A stretch of DNA of 64,000 bases from Pseudonocardia hierapolitana (GTDB taxonomy: Bacteria > Actinomycetota > Actinomycetes > Mycobacteriales > Pseudonocardiaceae), in contig NZ_VIWU01000001.1 of the NCBI RefSeq assembly GCF_007994075.1, positions 8,742,001-8,806,000 on the forward strand. The letters are read 5' to 3'. The position numbers were made by a program, and so were the translations under genes. The notes beneath the pieces were generated by a model. The model saw nothing but the letters and a program-made list of their open reading frames with translations. It did no database searches and was not told the DNA's origin. Below are positions 53,868-62,261 of the stretch, in pieces (position 1 is the stretch's first letter; each line of letters opens with the position of its first letter).

Positions 53868-54818
53868 GTACGCCGATCGCTTCCGCGGCCCACGAACGAT
53901 CGCGACCTGCGCCATCGCCACCCCGCCGAGCATCACCGCGCCGCCCAGTACCTGAGCCGCCGCGAGCCCCTCCCCGATGACCAGGTAGGCCAACCCGGCG
54001 CCCACCACGACCTCGAGGGTCAGCACCAGGCTCGCCGCGGTCGGCGGAAGCAGCCGCTGCGCGGCCACCGCGAGCAGCACGCCCCCGGCCGTCCCGACCA
54101 GCCCGACCCACGCCACCAGCAGAGCCGCCGGCACGGCGGTGCCGTTCAGCTCCACGTGCCGCGCGAGCGCGTCCAGCGGGAACGGCGCGATCGCTCCGGT
54201 CAGGAGCAGGGCTCCCGCGCTCACCGTCGTGCCCCACGCCGCCAGCACCAGCGGGTCGTGGCGGCGCAGCCCTCGATCGGCCAGCACGAACCGCGACGCC
54301 ATGGTCGCCGCCGCGAGCAACCCGAGCACGACTCCGATCCCGTCCAGCGTGACCCCCGCCCAGAGCCGCGCGACCATCGCGAGCCCCAGGAGCGTGCCCA
54401 CGATGCCGACCCACACCAGGCCCGACACCGGCTCCCGTCGCACGAACCGCACCCAGAGCGCCACCAGCACCGGGGCCAGGTACTCCAGCAGCAACGCCAC
54501 CCCGACCGACAGCCGGGACAGCGACATCATGAACACCAGCTGGTTGGCCGCGAGGCTGATCACGCCGTAGGCGCCGACGAGCCACCAGTCCCGCCGCGCC
54601 ACGCCGACCCGGCCCCGGCGCACCAGCACCGCCACGGCCATCAGCGCCGCCGCGGCGACCACCAGCCGCGCCTGGACCACGTTGACGGCCGGCAGCCCGA
54701 TGGTTCCCAGTGCCTTCATCGCGACCGCCGCACTCCCCATCGCCAGGGCGGCGCCGAGCGCCAACCACAAGCCCACGAACCGACCGGTCGGGCGCTGCAC
54801 GCTGGTGTCCATGGGCAC
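53760..54818 (-). CDS. EamA-family (DMT) transporter
   Basis: A 352-residue, ten-helix drug/metabolite exporter with two EamA repeats (GLWLALGAALAMGSAAVAMKALG and the second half beginning VLGLLAAATMASRFVLADRGL, ending SLVLTLEVVVGAGLAYLVIGEGLAAAQVLGGAVMLGGVAMAQ). About 45 residues after that are hydrophilic and are encoded opposite the Lon-like gene, so the original stop may be lost. GTG 54818 (or ATG 54812) lies only 20 bp from the divergent CGNR start; TACAAC is 6 nt before the GTG. Substrate unknown. Confidence 0.9.
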   Translation of the reverse strand: MPMDTSVQRPTGRFVGLWLALGAALAMGSAAVAMKALGTIGLPAVNVVQARLVVAAAALMAVAVLVRRGRVGVARRDWWLVGAYGVISLAANQLVFMMSLSRLSVGVALLLEYLAPVLVALWVRFVRREPVSGLVWVGIVGTLLGLAMVARLWAGVTLDGIGVVLGLLAAATMASRFVLADRGLRRHDPLVLAAWGTTVSAGALLLTGAIAPFPLDALARHVELNGTAVPAALLVAWVGLVGTAGGVLLAVAAQRLLPPTAASLVLTLEVVVGAGLAYLVIGEGLAAAQVLGGAVMLGGVAMAQVAIVRGPRKRSAYSVDAVVHRVGGDRRRHRPELGEQAGLPGQEHAHQS

Positions 54819-54838
54819 CAGCCTGTTGTAATGCCCTA
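54819..54838. promoter_or_regulatory. 20-bp divergent intergenic region with overlapping -10 elements
   Basis: The start codons of the DMT transporter (GTG 54818, minus) and CGNR gene (GTG 54839, plus) are 20 bp apart. TACAAC (54825-54830, minus) and TGTAAT (54827-54832, plus) overlap, each exactly 6 nt before its start codon. Neither gene has room for a leader, and transcription in the two directions should compete. Confidence 0.55.
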
Positions 54839-55363
54839 GTGCAGTTCAACCCTTACGGCGGGACGGCAGCACAGCTCGCGGTCGCCCTCGTCAACGCCGG
54901 ACCCGCCGCCACCGCGGACGCCGTCGACGACGTCCTGACGACCTACGACTACCGGCCGGCCCACGACGTCGACCCCGCTCAGGCCCGCGAACTGGCCCGG
55001 TGGGCCGACCGGCTGCGCGCCGTGTTCGCCGAACCCGACGTGACCGGGCGCGTCCGGCTGCTCAACGAACTCCTCGCCGACGTCGCCGCCCCGCCCTACA
55101 TCTCCCAGCACGACGGCCGGGCCCCGCACTTCCACTACGCCGAGCACGACGCACCTCTCGTGCACCGGATCAAGGCCTACACGGTGGGTGGCCTCGCCCA
55201 CGCCCTCTGCGACGACCCCGGCCGCATCGGCCGGTGCGACCGGCCCGGCTGCGACACCGTCTTCGTCGACACCTCACGCAACGGCAGACGCCGCTTCTGC
55301 AGCACCCGCTGCGCGAACCAGGCCCACGTCGCCGACCACCGCAGGCGCCGCAGGCGGGGATGA
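54839..55363 (+). CDS. CGNR zinc finger protein (ABATE domain)
   Basis: A 174-residue protein. The N-terminal ABATE-like region (FNPYGGTAAQLAVALVNAG, LRAVFAEPDVTGRVRLLNELLAD) is followed by a C-terminal zinc finger, CDRPGCDTVFVDTSRNGRRRFCSTRCANQAHVADHRRR. The family's CGNR tetrapeptide reads CANQ here. Such proteins are probable transcription regulators and often sit beside the gene they control, here the divergent DMT exporter. It ends 10 bp from the convergent PIN gene. Confidence 0.88.
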   Translation: MQFNPYGGTAAQLAVALVNAGPAATADAVDDVLTTYDYRPAHDVDPAQARELARWADRLRAVFAEPDVTGRVRLLNELLADVAAPPYISQHDGRAPHFHYAEHDAPLVHRIKAYTVGGLAHALCDDPGRIGRCDRPGCDTVFVDTSRNGRRRFCSTRCANQAHVADHRRRRRRG

Positions 55364-55373
55364 TCGGTGGGCG

Positions 55374-55769
55374 TCAGACGGAGCGTTCCACCGGCACGAC
55401 GTCGACGAGCCGGTCGGCGCCGAGGAAGTCGACCGGATTCGCGGTGAGAAATGGCACGCGGGCCGCCGCAGCGGTCGCGGCGATCTGCAGGTCGAGGCGA
55501 CGGGGCCGCGAGTTGCGACCGGCGGCCCGGACGAGCGTCACGAGGACGCCGTAGAGCTTCGCCTCCTCGACGCCGAACGGGAGGATCTCGTAGCTGTCGA
55601 GCACGTGGCGCAGCCGGATCTGCCGAGCTTCTGGATCCGGTCCGGAGTCCGAGCCGAACGCGAGCTCTCCGAGGCTGACCGCGCTCACGACCAGGACCGA
55701 GTCCCGGTGGTCTCCCAAGTCGACGCTCGCCAGGTCGATGAGGACGCAGGTGTCGATCAGGGCGTACAC
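55374..55769 (-). CDS. PIN-domain ribonuclease toxin (VapC-like)
   Basis: A 131-residue PIN protein. Acidic active-site residues are seen as Asp in ALIDTCVLIDL (residue 6), Glu in SAVSLGELAFG (about 36), Asp in RRLDLQIAATA (about 92) and Asp in NPVDFLG (about 112). GTG 55769 follows the antitoxin stop by one base, so toxin translation depends on the antitoxin. VapC-type toxins cleave specific tRNA or rRNA; the target is unknown. Confidence 0.92.
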   Translation of the reverse strand: MYALIDTCVLIDLASVDLGDHRDSVLVVSAVSLGELAFGSDSGPDPEARQIRLRHVLDSYEILPFGVEEAKLYGVLVTLVRAAGRNSRPRRLDLQIAATAAAARVPFLTANPVDFLGADRLVDVVPVERSV

Positions 55770-55770
55770 G

Positions 55771-56040
55771 TCAGTAGTCGAGGCGGTCGTCGCCGAAGAT
55801 CAGATCGTCCGCCTCGCGGTCGCGGCGCCACTGCTCCACGTCGATCGGTGGCAGCCGGCGAGCCATCTCCTGCAGCTCCCGACCCGTATACCGCCGCCTT
55901 CGCGCATTGTCGGCATGGGGCACCAGGTCGGCGACAGGCTTGCCGTTGCGGGTGATGACGAAGCTCTCCCCCGCTTCCACGCGCCGCATGATCTCGCCGC
56001 TGTCGTTGCGCAGCTGCCGCTGGGCTATGGTCTCTGGCAT
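55771..56040 (-). CDS. Phd/YefM-type antitoxin
   Basis: An 89-residue antitoxin. The N-terminal DNA-binding fold is ETIAQRQLRNDSGEIMRRVEAGESFVITRNGKPVADLVP, and the C-terminal half is a charged tail (RDREADDLIFGDDRLDY) expected to wrap the PIN toxin. ATG 56040 has TACGGT 5 nt upstream. The perfect palindrome at 56047-56068 overlaps this promoter and is the likely autoregulatory site. Confidence 0.93.
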   Translation of the reverse strand: MPETIAQRQLRNDSGEIMRRVEAGESFVITRNGKPVADLVPHADNARRRRYTGRELQEMARRLPPIDVEQWRRDREADDLIFGDDRLDY

Positions 56041-56046
56041 CGGTCA

Positions 56047-56068
56047 CCGTAGCAGTTTCGTGCTACGG
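56047..56068. promoter_or_regulatory. Antitoxin operator palindrome (CCGTAGCA-GTTTCG-TGCTACGG)
   Basis: Perfect 8-bp arms with a 6-bp spacer, 6 bp upstream of the antitoxin ATG and overlapping its -10 hexamer (56046-56051). A further half-site, CCGCTACGG, lies at 56071-56079. Phd-type antitoxins bind such sites cooperatively with their toxin. Confidence 0.7.
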
Positions 56069-56081
56069 AACCGCTACGGCC

Positions 56082-56648
56082 TCAGATCTCCAGCCCGTTG
56101 CGGTCCACCAGGCACCCGTCCGGCCACGCGGCCAGGGACGCGTGCACCTCCCGCACCATCGACACCCCGCCGTACACCTGCACCCGGCCGTCGGCGCGAA
56201 TCATCCGCGTCCCCCCGGAGACCCGAACCCACCCGCAGCGCTCGTAGAACGGCGCGACGTGGTCCCCGCAGGTGAGGTAGCCGAACGGCACGTCGAGACC
56301 GCGGAGCGCGGTGTCGCCGCGACGCAGCAGCTCACGGCCGAGGCCCGAGCCCTGCTCCCCCGGCGCGACGGCGACCAGCCCGACGTCCCCCACGAGCACC
56401 GATGCGTCGCGCTCCGGCACGCGCAGGAACCGGCGCAGGATCCCGAGGTGCGCCACCGCGCGGGCGTCGCGCCGGGCGACCAGCCGCAGCTCCGGGCGAC
56501 CGCTCGACCAGCTGCGCGCTCCCACGAAGGCCGTGGAGCGGGGGAAGGCCAGTGCCAGCAGGTCGGCGAGCCGGGCATGGCCGGAAGGCGTGATGTCGTC
56601 CTCCCAGACCAGCGCCCACGAGGGCTCAGCGGCTGGTGAGCTCATCAT
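56082..56648 (-). CDS. NodA-like N-acyltransferase
   Basis: A 188-residue protein that follows the rhizobial NodA pattern along its length: [20 protein letters not shown], then [57 protein letters not shown], a [10 protein letters not shown] segment and the ending [16 protein letters not shown] (NodA ends WPxGSLIDRNGPEL). NodA transfers a fatty acyl chain to chitooligosaccharide; no nodB or nodC is present, so the acceptor here is unknown. The GNAT-like [15 protein letters not shown] could be the acyl-donor site. It overlaps bsaP by 23 bp and is the last gene of the biotin unit. Confidence 0.8.
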   Translation of the reverse strand: MMSSPAAEPSWALVWEDDITPSGHARLADLLALAFPRSTAFVGARSWSSGRPELRLVARRDARAVAHLGILRRFLRVPERDASVLVGDVGLVAVAPGEQGSGLGRELLRRGDTALRGLDVPFGYLTCGDHVAPFYERCGWVRVSGGTRMIRADGRVQVYGGVSMVREVHASLAAWPDGCLVDRNGLEI

Positions 56649-56805
56649 GCCGGCTGCACCGTGCCGTCCAGCCCGTCGGCGTGACCTGGACGACCATGCG
56701 GCGCGCGCAGTCCGGGCAGTACCGCGGCGGTTCGAGCGCGCGCCGGTCCGCGCAGCGCACGTGCTCGCCCTGCGCCGCCGGCGTCCCGCACTGGTCGCAG
56801 AACAT
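56626..56805 (-). CDS. bsaP: Biotin synthase auxiliary protein BsaP
   Basis: A 59-residue cysteine-rich protein starting at ATG 56805, overlapping the bioB stop by one base. It begins [10 protein letters not shown] and has the conserved part [21 protein letters not shown] followed by ARCSRH, with six Cys residues able to bind an iron-sulfur cluster. In mycobacteria a small protein of this kind downstream of bioB is needed for biotin synthase activity, probably by repairing its sacrificial cluster. Confidence 0.88.
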   Translation of the reverse strand: MFCDQCGTPAAQGEHVRCADRRALEPPRYCPDCARRMVVQVTPTGWTARCSRHDELTSR

Positions 56806-57830
56806 CAGATCGTCTCGTTCAGCGCCTTGATCGGCATCTGGAGCTCGCCCAGCAGATCGATGTCGGCCTCCGCCGGGCGCCCGAGCGTGGTCAGGTAGTT
56901 GCCGACGATCACCGCGTTGATCCCGCCCAGCAGGCCCTGCCGCGCGCCCAGGTCGCCGAGGGTGATCTCCCGCCCACCCGCGAACCGCAGCACCGTGCGC
57001 GGCAGCGCCAACCGGAACGCGGCGACGGCGCGCAGCGCGTCCGGCGCATCCAGCGGCTCCAGGTCGCCGAACGGCGTGCCCGGGCGCGGGTTGAGGAAGT
57101 TCAGCGGCACCTCGTCCGGCGTGAGCGCGGCCAGCTGCCCGGCGAACTCGGCCCGCTGCTCGAGCGTCTCCCCCATCCCGAGGATCCCGCCGCAGCACAC
57201 CTCCATCCCCGCCTCGCGCACCATCCGAAGTGTCTCCCACCGCTCCTCCCACGTGTGCGTGGTGACCACGTTCGGGAAGTGCGAGCGGGCGGTCTCGAGG
57301 TTGTGGTTGTAGCGGTGCACGCCCATCGCGGCCAGCTGCTCGACCTGCTCCGGGGTGAGCATGCCCAGCGAACACGCGATGTTGATGTCCACCTCGTCCT
57401 TGATCGCCGCGATGCCGGCGGCGACCTGCGCCATCAGCCGCTCGTTGGGCCCGCGCACGGCGGCGACGATGCAGAACTCCGTCGCCCCCGTCTTCGCCGT
57501 CTGCTTCGCCGCCTCCACGAGCGACGGCACGTCCAGCCAGGCCGAGCGCACCGGCGAGTCGAACAGGCCCGACTGCGAGCAGAAGTGGCAGTCCTCCGGA
57601 CATCCACCGGTCTTCAGCGAGATGATCCCCTCGACCTCGACCTCCGGCCCGCACCAGCGCATCCGCACCTCGTGCGCCAGCTCCAGCAGCGGTTCGAGCG
57701 CCTCGTCGGGCAGCCGCAGGACGTCGAGCACCTGCGCCTCGTCCAGGCCGACCCCCTTCTCGAGGACCTGGGACCGGGCGGTGTCGAGGATGGCGAACTG
57801 CGTCGTCGTCACGCGTCGGGAGTCTGCCAT
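56805..57830 (-). CDS. bioB: Biotin synthase
   Basis: A 341-residue radical SAM enzyme inserting sulfur into dethiobiotin. The SAM-cluster motif is [20 protein letters not shown] (C-x3-C-x2-C, about residues 76-83). Other marks are [67 protein letters not shown] and the Arg in [16 protein letters not shown] for the auxiliary cluster. ATG 57830 overlaps the bioD 3' end by 22 bp. Confidence 0.97.
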   Translation of the reverse strand: MADSRRVTTTQFAILDTARSQVLEKGVGLDEAQVLDVLRLPDEALEPLLELAHEVRMRWCGPEVEVEGIISLKTGGCPEDCHFCSQSGLFDSPVRSAWLDVPSLVEAAKQTAKTGATEFCIVAAVRGPNERLMAQVAAGIAAIKDEVDINIACSLGMLTPEQVEQLAAMGVHRYNHNLETARSHFPNVVTTHTWEERWETLRMVREAGMEVCCGGILGMGETLEQRAEFAGQLAALTPDEVPLNFLNPRPGTPFGDLEPLDAPDALRAVAAFRLALPRTVLRFAGGREITLGDLGARQGLLGGINAVIVGNYLTTLGRPAEADIDLLGELQMPIKALNETI

Positions 57831-58501
57831 CCGCCACCCAGTTCGGGCGCCAGACTGTGACGCGCGACGGCCGCGAATCGCCCGGGGTCCAGCGCGCCGG
57901 CACCGTCGGGGAGCGCGCCGAGCAGCGGGGCGCCGCTGGTGGCGGGCAGGTCGCCGAGGTTGCAGCGGGCGGCGAGGTCCGGCTCGGCCGGCCAGGCCCC
58001 GACCACGATCCCCGGGCAGGTCAGCCCGCGGCGCCGCAGCGCCTCGACGGTGAGCTCCGTGGCGTTCAGCGTCCCCAGCCCGGCAGCGGCGACCACCAGC
58101 ACCGGGGCCGCGAGGAGCGCGGCGACGTCGGCGAGGGTGGCGTCGTCGGTCATCCGCACCAGCAGCCCTCCCGCCCCCTCGACGAGCACCAGGTCGTGGT
58201 CCGCGGCGAGCGCGACGGCCGCGTCGGCCGCGGCCTGCGGCGTGACCGGCTCAAGCCCGGCGCACCGGGCAGCGGTGGCGGGAGCGAGCGGGTCGGGGTA
58301 GCGGGCGAGCTCGCGGCCGGTGGTTCCGGGCACGAGCCGCTGGACGGTGGCGACGTCCCCCGGCTCGCCGTCCGCCACACCGGTCTGCGCGGGCTTGAGC
58401 ACGGCCACCCGCTGTCCCCGAGCGGCTGCGACTGCCGCGACGGCCGCGGTGACGATCGTCTTGCCGACATCGGTGCCGGTGCCGGTGACGACCAGGATCA
58501 C
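57809..58501 (-). CDS. bioD: Dethiobiotin synthetase
   Basis: A 230-residue ATP-dependent carboxylase. The P-loop is [20 protein letters not shown] at the N-terminus, then VLKPAQTG, and [29 protein letters not shown] 58501 overlaps the bioF stop by 4 bp. It forms the ureido ring of dethiobiotin from DAPA and CO2. Confidence 0.95.
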   Translation of the reverse strand: MILVVTGTGTDVGKTIVTAAVAAVAAARGQRVAVLKPAQTGVADGEPGDVATVQRLVPGTTGRELARYPDPLAPATAARCAGLEPVTPQAAADAAVALAADHDLVLVEGAGGLLVRMTDDATLADVAALLAAPVLVVAAAGLGTLNATELTVEALRRRGLTCPGIVVGAWPAEPDLAARCNLGDLPATSGAPLLGALPDGAGALDPGRFAAVARHSLAPELGGGWQTPDA

Positions 58502-59646
58502 GCGTCCACCAGCGCGAGGACGTCGGCGAGCGCCGTGCGGACGTGCGCGAGCTCCGCGTCGGTCACGGTGGCGCGGGCGGTGAGCCGCAGCCTGCTCGTG
58601 CCTTCCGGCACCGACGGCGGCCGGAAGCACCCGACGCGCAGGCCCCGTTCGGCGCACCGGCGGGCCGCGGCCACGGCGACGTCGGGTGCGCCGAGCACGA
58701 CCGCCACCACCGCGGACGGCGGCGCGGGCACCCCGGCGGCGGCCGCGAGCGCGGCGGCCACCCGCAGCACGGCGCCCGGCCGCTCCGGCTCGGCGCGGAG
58801 CACGGCCAGTGCGGCGCGCGCGGCGCCCACGGCCGCCGGCGCGAGCCCGGTGTCGAAGATGAACGAGCGGGCGGAGTCCACGAGGTGCGCCGTCACCGCC
58901 GCCGGTCCGAGCACCGCGCCGCCCTGGGCGCCGAGCGCCTTGGACAGGGTCATCGTCGCCACGACGTCGTCCGCCCCGGCCAGCCCGGCGTCCGCGAGCA
59001 GGCCGCGCCCGCCCGCGCCCACCACGCCGAGCCCGTGCGCCTCGTCCACGACGAGCAGCGCGCCGCGCCTGCGGCACACCGCGTGCAGCTGCGACAGCGG
59101 TGCGAGGCCGCCGTCCACGCTGTTCACGCTCTCGGTGACCACCAGCGCCCGGGACTCGGTCCGCGCCGCCAGCGCGGCGTCGACGGCCTCGGGATCGTCG
59201 TGGGGGACGACGGCGACGCGCGCCCGGGAGAGCCGGCAGCCGTCGATGAGCGAGGCGTGGTTGGCCGCGTCCGACACGACGAGCGCGTCCGGGCCGGCGA
59301 GCGCGGTGAGCACACCGAGGTTGGCGGCGTAGCCGGAGGAGAACACGAGCGCGGACTCCGCGCCGCAGAAGTCGGCGAGCTCGGCCTCCAGCTCGGTGTG
59401 CAGGGTGGTGGTGCCGGTGACCAGCCGGGACCCGGTGGAGCCCGCCCCCCAGGTCCGCGCCGCCCGCACCGCGCCCTCGACGACCCGCGGGTCGGTGGCG
59501 AGACCGAGGTAGTCGTTGCCGGCGAGGTCGAGCATCGGCTCGCGCGGTGTCCTGGGCCGCAGCGCCCGGCGCAGGCCGGCGGCGCGGCGGCGGGCGGCGT
59601 GCGGTTCGAGCCAGGCGAGGGGGTGCGCGGGTTCGGGGGACGTCAC
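58498..59646 (-). CDS. bioF: 8-amino-7-oxononanoate synthase
   Basis: A 382-residue PLP enzyme. Marks are [65 protein letters not shown] and the PLP lysine in [17 protein letters not shown] (about residue 238). GTG 59646 is chosen because the upstream frame is not family sequence; TACCGT lies 8 nt before it. It is the first gene of the bioF-bioD-bioB-bsaP unit. No bioA lies in the window. Confidence 0.95.
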   Translation of the reverse strand: MTSPEPAHPLAWLEPHAARRRAAGLRRALRPRTPREPMLDLAGNDYLGLATDPRVVEGAVRAARTWGAGSTGSRLVTGTTTLHTELEAELADFCGAESALVFSSGYAANLGVLTALAGPDALVVSDAANHASLIDGCRLSRARVAVVPHDDPEAVDAALAARTESRALVVTESVNSVDGGLAPLSQLHAVCRRRGALLVVDEAHGLGVVGAGGRGLLADAGLAGADDVVATMTLSKALGAQGGAVLGPAAVTAHLVDSARSFIFDTGLAPAAVGAARAALAVLRAEPERPGAVLRVAAALAAAAGVPAPPSAVVAVVLGAPDVAVAAARRCAERGLRVGCFRPPSVPEGTSRLRLTARATVTDAELAHVRTALADVLALVDA

Positions 59647-59682
59647 GAGCGCAGACGGTAACCCGCGTACGAGGATGAGCGC

Positions 59683-60360
59683 ATGACTGCGATCCGCTGG
59701 GCGACGTTCGACTGTTTCGGCACCCTCGTGGACTGGCGGCACGGCATCGCGAACGGCATCGACCTGCTGTTCCCCGGGCAGGGCACGACGCTGCTGGAGG
59801 TCTACAACGGCCACGAGCCCGCGGTGCAGACCGAGTTCCCCGGCATGCGCTACCGCGACGTGATGGCCGAGGCGCTGCGGCGCACCGCCCGTGACGCCCA
59901 GCTCGACCTGCGCGAGGTCGACGAGGGCGTGCTCGGCGACACGATCCCGTACTGGCCGGTCTTCCCCGAGGTCGCGGCGAGCCTGACCGAGCTGCGTGCG
60001 GCGGGCTGGCGGATCGCGCTGCTCACCAACTGCGACCAGGACATCATCGGCGAGACGCAACGCCGGCTCGGCGCCCCGGTCGACACCGTCGTCACGGCCG
60101 AGATGGTCGGCTCGTACAAGCCGAACCACAACCACTTCACCCGCTTCGAGGAGTCCTTCGGCGCCACGCGGGACAGGTGGGTCCACGTGGCGCAGAGCTA
60201 CTTCCACGACATGGAGCCCGCGAAGGCCCTCGACGTGCCGCGGGTGTGGATCAACCGCCAGGCCGACGAGCGCGACCCCTCGATCGCCGACGCCGTCCTG
60301 CCCGACCTCCGCGGACTCACCGCGACCGTCGAGACGGTGAACGGGAAAGCACGGTCGTGA
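59683..60360 (+). CDS. HAD-superfamily hydrolase, 2-haloacid dehalogenase-like
   Basis: A 225-residue HAD protein starting at ATG 59683. The nucleophile Asp is in [13 protein letters not shown] (residue 10). Motif II is [11 protein letters not shown] (about 118), the Lys of motif III is in [10 protein letters not shown] (about 147) and motif IV is [24 protein letters not shown]. The pattern resembles type II (S)-2-haloacid dehalogenases. It overlaps the DyP peroxidase gene by GTGA at 60357, so the two are co-translated. The natural substrate is unknown. Confidence 0.88.
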   Translation: MTAIRWATFDCFGTLVDWRHGIANGIDLLFPGQGTTLLEVYNGHEPAVQTEFPGMRYRDVMAEALRRTARDAQLDLREVDEGVLGDTIPYWPVFPEVAASLTELRAAGWRIALLTNCDQDIIGETQRRLGAPVDTVVTAEMVGSYKPNHNHFTRFEESFGATRDRWVHVAQSYFHDMEPAKALDVPRVWINRQADERDPSIADAVLPDLRGLTATVETVNGKARS

Positions 60361-61271
60361 ACGCGCAACCGGGAATCTTCGCGCTGGGCACCCCGGAGCA
60401 CGGGTACCTCGAGTTCGACCTGGCGCACGACGCCGAGCCGGTCGACCTCGTGCGGGCGGCCGCCGGGCTGGTCGACCCGCTCTCGACCACCGGCGGGGTC
60501 AACCTCGTCGTCGGGTTCCGGCCCGAGCTGTGGGCCGATGTTGCCGACCCGGGCGACGTGCCCGCCTCGGCCCGCGGCTTCGAGCAGCCGCTCGTCGGCG
60601 CGGGCGGCTGGGCGATGCCGGCCACGCAGCACGACGCGTGGATGTGGGTGGCGGGCGGCGACCGGACGGCCGTGTTCGACAACGGCCGCGCGATCGTCGC
60701 CGGGCTCGCGCCGGTGGCGCGGCTGCGCCGCGAGACGACCGGGTGGCTGTACCGCCACGACCGCGACCTCACCGGGTTCATCGACGGCACGGAGAACCCG
60801 TCGCTGCTGGAGGCGCCCGCGGCCGCGCTCGTGCCCGCCGGCGAGCCGGGCGCCGGCAGCAGCGTGGTGCTCGTGCAGATGTGGGAGCACGACGGCGACG
60901 GCTGGGAGAGCCTCCCCGTCCACGCCCAGGAGAACGTCATGGGCCGCACCAAGCCCGACAGCATCGAGCTGGACGACGAGGCCAAGCCCGCGGACAGCCA
61001 CGTGGCGCGCACCGTCCTCGAGGTCGACGGTGAGGAGCTGCCGATCTTCCGGCGCAACGTGGCCTTCGGCAGCGTCTCCCGCCACGGCACCGCGTTCGTC
61101 GGGTTCAGCTGCGACCAGTGGCGCCTGGAGGAGATGCTGCGGCGGATGGCGGGTGTCGGCGACGGCGTGCGCGACGCGCTGACCCGCTACACCCAGCCCG
61201 TCACGGGCGCCTACTACACCGTTCCGTCGATCGACGCGCTCGCCCGGTTCGCACCGCCCGAGGAGGACTGA
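60357..61271 (+). CDS. DyP-type heme peroxidase
   Basis: A 304-residue peroxidase starting at GTG 60357. The DyP signature GxxDG is GFIDGTENPSLL (about residue 140) with the distal Asp. The proximal heme-ligand region is DSHVARTVLEVDGEELPIFRRNVAFGS (His about 206), followed by GTAFVGFSCDQWRLEEMLRRM. There is no Tat signal, so it is a cytoplasmic, B-type-like enzyme. No encapsulin gene or targeting tail is seen (it ends FAPPEED). Its 3' end overlaps the convergent GNAT gene by 58 bp. Confidence 0.93.
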   Translation: MNAQPGIFALGTPEHGYLEFDLAHDAEPVDLVRAAAGLVDPLSTTGGVNLVVGFRPELWADVADPGDVPASARGFEQPLVGAGGWAMPATQHDAWMWVAGGDRTAVFDNGRAIVAGLAPVARLRRETTGWLYRHDRDLTGFIDGTENPSLLEAPAAALVPAGEPGAGSSVVLVQMWEHDGDGWESLPVHAQENVMGRTKPDSIELDDEAKPADSHVARTVLEVDGEELPIFRRNVAFGSVSRHGTAFVGFSCDQWRLEEMLRRMAGVGDGVRDALTRYTQPVTGAYYTVPSIDALARFAPPEED

Positions 61272-62239
61272 CCCGGCCGGACGTAGGTCACCTCACGGCG
61301 GTGCAGACGGAAGCCCGCGCGGTCGTACACGCCGAGCGCACCGGTGGGGTTCTCGGCGTCGACCGTGAGGGACGCGGTGGCGTAGCCCTGGGCAGCCGCG
61401 CCCTGCAGCACGTGCGCGAGCAGGGCGCCTGCGATCCCGCGCCCGCGGTGGGCGGGAAGGGTGCCCACCGTCCCGACGTAGAGGTCGCGCGCGCCGTTGC
61501 GCGCCGTGTCGGCCGGGAACTCGTAGCTCAGCACGTACCCGGCGATGGAGCCGTCGCCGGTGAGGGCGACGGCCGAGTTCCCCGGGCGGAACGCCCGGGT
61601 GCCCGTGCGGTGGTGCGCCCAGGCGGTGGGACCGACCGCCGCCGATCCCCAGTGGCCGGCGAACGCGCTGTTGTGGGCCAGGCGCAGCGGCTCGTCCCAG
61701 CGCGCCGCCTCGTAGGGCGGGCCGAGCCCGACCACCGTGATCCCGGCAGGCGGCGGGAGCGGTTCGACCGGGACGGCGAGGTCACGCAGCAGCTCCGACC
61801 ACCACCGCGCCGGCCGCATCCCGGCACACTCGGCGAGCGCGATCGCGTCGGACGCCGACTCGGCCAGCCGTGTGACGACCGCCGCGCCCAGTTCGTCGGC
61901 CCTCCGGCGCGCCGCGGCCGTCAGCGCCGTGCCGATCCCCCGCCTCCGGTGCGCCGGGTGCACGGCGGCGTCGACGTGCAGGCGCGGCTCCGGCGGCGGC
62001 CCGGCGCGGAGGCGGACCACCTGGTAGGCGACCGCCCGTCCGTCCCCGTCGAGCACGAGGAGGGTGTCGCGCTCCAGATCGAGCTCCGGGTCGGCGAGCT
62101 CCTCGGCGCAGTCCTCGGCATCGAGGTTCTCGTTGCGCCGGTCGACCTCCTCGACGGCCTGCAGGAGCGCGGCCCAGCGCTCCGCGTCGGAGGCTCGCAG
62201 CGGCCGGGCCAGCAGGTCGTCGGGGAGGTCGCTCACCAC
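61214..62239 (-). CDS. Tandem GNAT acetyltransferase
   Basis: A 341-residue protein with two GNAT domains. The first has the acetyl-CoA loop LHVDAAVHPAHRRRGIGTALTAAARRRA (about 90-115). The second has LYVGTVGTLPAHRGRGIAGALLAHVLQGA (about 255-280) and DAENPTGALGVYDRAGFRLHRREVTY. The arrangement resembles mycothiol synthase (MshD), but the sequence does not allow that call. GTG 62239 has TACGGT 6 nt upstream (62246-62251). Confidence 0.9.
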   Translation of the reverse strand: MVSDLPDDLLARPLRASDAERWAALLQAVEEVDRRNENLDAEDCAEELADPELDLERDTLLVLDGDGRAVAYQVVRLRAGPPPEPRLHVDAAVHPAHRRRGIGTALTAAARRRADELGAAVVTRLAESASDAIALAECAGMRPARWWSELLRDLAVPVEPLPPPAGITVVGLGPPYEAARWDEPLRLAHNSAFAGHWGSAAVGPTAWAHHRTGTRAFRPGNSAVALTGDGSIAGYVLSYEFPADTARNGARDLYVGTVGTLPAHRGRGIAGALLAHVLQGAAAQGYATASLTVDAENPTGALGVYDRAGFRLHRREVTYVRPGQSSSGGANRASASIDGTV

Positions 62240-62245
62240 CGGCGC

Positions 62246-62251
62246 ACCGTA
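62246..62251 (-). promoter_or_regulatory. Leaderless-type -10 element of the tandem GNAT gene (TACGGT, 6 nt before GTG)
   Basis: It has the same TANNNT hexamer and 6-nt spacing as the elements before lgt and fkbM. The region between it and the SulP gene stop is only about 10 bp. Confidence 0.45.
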
Positions 62252-62261
62252 CGCCCGATCA

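Noticed and set aside
56082..56648. A nodulation gene cluster around the NodA-like gene
   Set aside because: No nodB deacetylase, nodC chitin synthase or nodIJ transporter is within the window; the neighbours are biotin and toxin-antitoxin genes.
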